7,021 nt of DNA from positions 1 to 7,021 of the forward strand of contig BNXH01000076.1 of assembly GCA_025999435.1 (NCBI GenBank). The letters run 5' to 3'. The notes under the pieces are model-generated. The model was not told where the DNA came from. It searched no databases and saw nothing but the letters and a program-made list of their open reading frames with translations. Below are positions 6,958 through 7,021 of this stretch, piece by piece. Position 1 is the first letter of the stretch; the number at the start of each line of letters is the position of its first letter. Both the position numbers and the translations under genes were made by a program. This DNA is from Bacteroidia bacterium. GTDB taxonomy: Bacteria > Bacteroidota > Bacteroidia > Bacteroidales > Dysgonomonadaceae.

Positions 6958-7021
6958 ATGAAAAAAGCACTTGTAATAATGGCTACTGTATTAGGGGTTT
7001 CGTCAGGACTAACAGCCCAGA
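6958..7021 (+). CDS. N-terminus of an exported protein (3' partial)
   Basis: Only 21 codons are present before the window ends. They encode a Sec signal peptide: a Met-Lys-Lys n-region, a hydrophobic core (A-L-V-I-M-A-T-V-L-G-V) and a likely signal peptidase I site after Leu-Thr-Ala, before Gln. There is no lipobox cysteine, so the product is probably periplasmic, outer-membrane or secreted, not a lipoprotein. A weak GAG sits 4 bases before the ATG. Cleavage before Gln is common in Bacteroidota, including SusC-type TonB-dependent receptors, and a second mannanase (for example GH26) or a SusC homologue would fit the locus, but nothing here decides this. Confidence 0.75.
   Translation, partial: MKKALVIMATVLGVSSGLTAQ

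Overview
The window looks like part of a beta-mannan (glucomannan/galactoglucomannan) utilisation locus from a member of the Bacteroidota, most likely order Bacteroidales. The clues are AT-rich coding DNA, A-rich tracts instead of good Shine-Dalgarno sites before most starts, short lipoprotein signal peptides on the degradative enzymes, a TAnnTTTG-type promoter motif, and gene content that matches the mannan operon known from Bacteroides. A Dysgonomonas, Bacteroides or Parabacteroides relative would fit, but the sequence alone does not decide the genus.

All recognisable genes lie on the + strand, with gaps of 27, 49, 31, 5 and 60 bases. In order they are: (1) an exported acetyl-esterase of the AXE1/CE7 type with a long N-terminal beta-sandwich extension, cut by the left window edge exactly at what looks like its lipobox cysteine; (2) a lipoprotein endo-beta-mannanase of the GH5 family, probably GH5_7; (3) a cytoplasmic GH130 4-O-beta-mannosyl-glucose phosphorylase; (4) a GPH-family (MelB-like) sugar:cation symporter; (5) an AGE-family cellobiose/mannobiose 2-epimerase; (6) the first 21 codons of another exported protein, cut by the right edge.

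Together genes 1-5 make a near-complete route. The esterase removes acetyl groups and the GH5 enzyme cuts the chain in the cell envelope, yielding mannobiose and other short oligosaccharides. The symporter brings the disaccharide into the cytoplasm. The epimerase turns mannobiose into mannosyl-glucose, and GH130 phosphorolyses that to mannose 1-phosphate and glucose. The GH130-transporter-epimerase trio is the established Bacteroides mannan module. The less usual parts are the secreted multidomain CE7 protein and a GH5 mannanase next to the trio. No SusC/SusD pair, regulator or alpha-galactosidase lies inside the window.

The only non-coding stretch with visible structure is the 60-base gap before gene 6. 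It holds a perfect 8-bp inverted repeat overlapping a TAnnTTTG promoter-like element, so gene 6 may have its own promoter. No stretch longer than 300 bases lacks a gene. I saw no tRNA, rRNA, CRISPR array, insertion sequence or strong intrinsic terminator.
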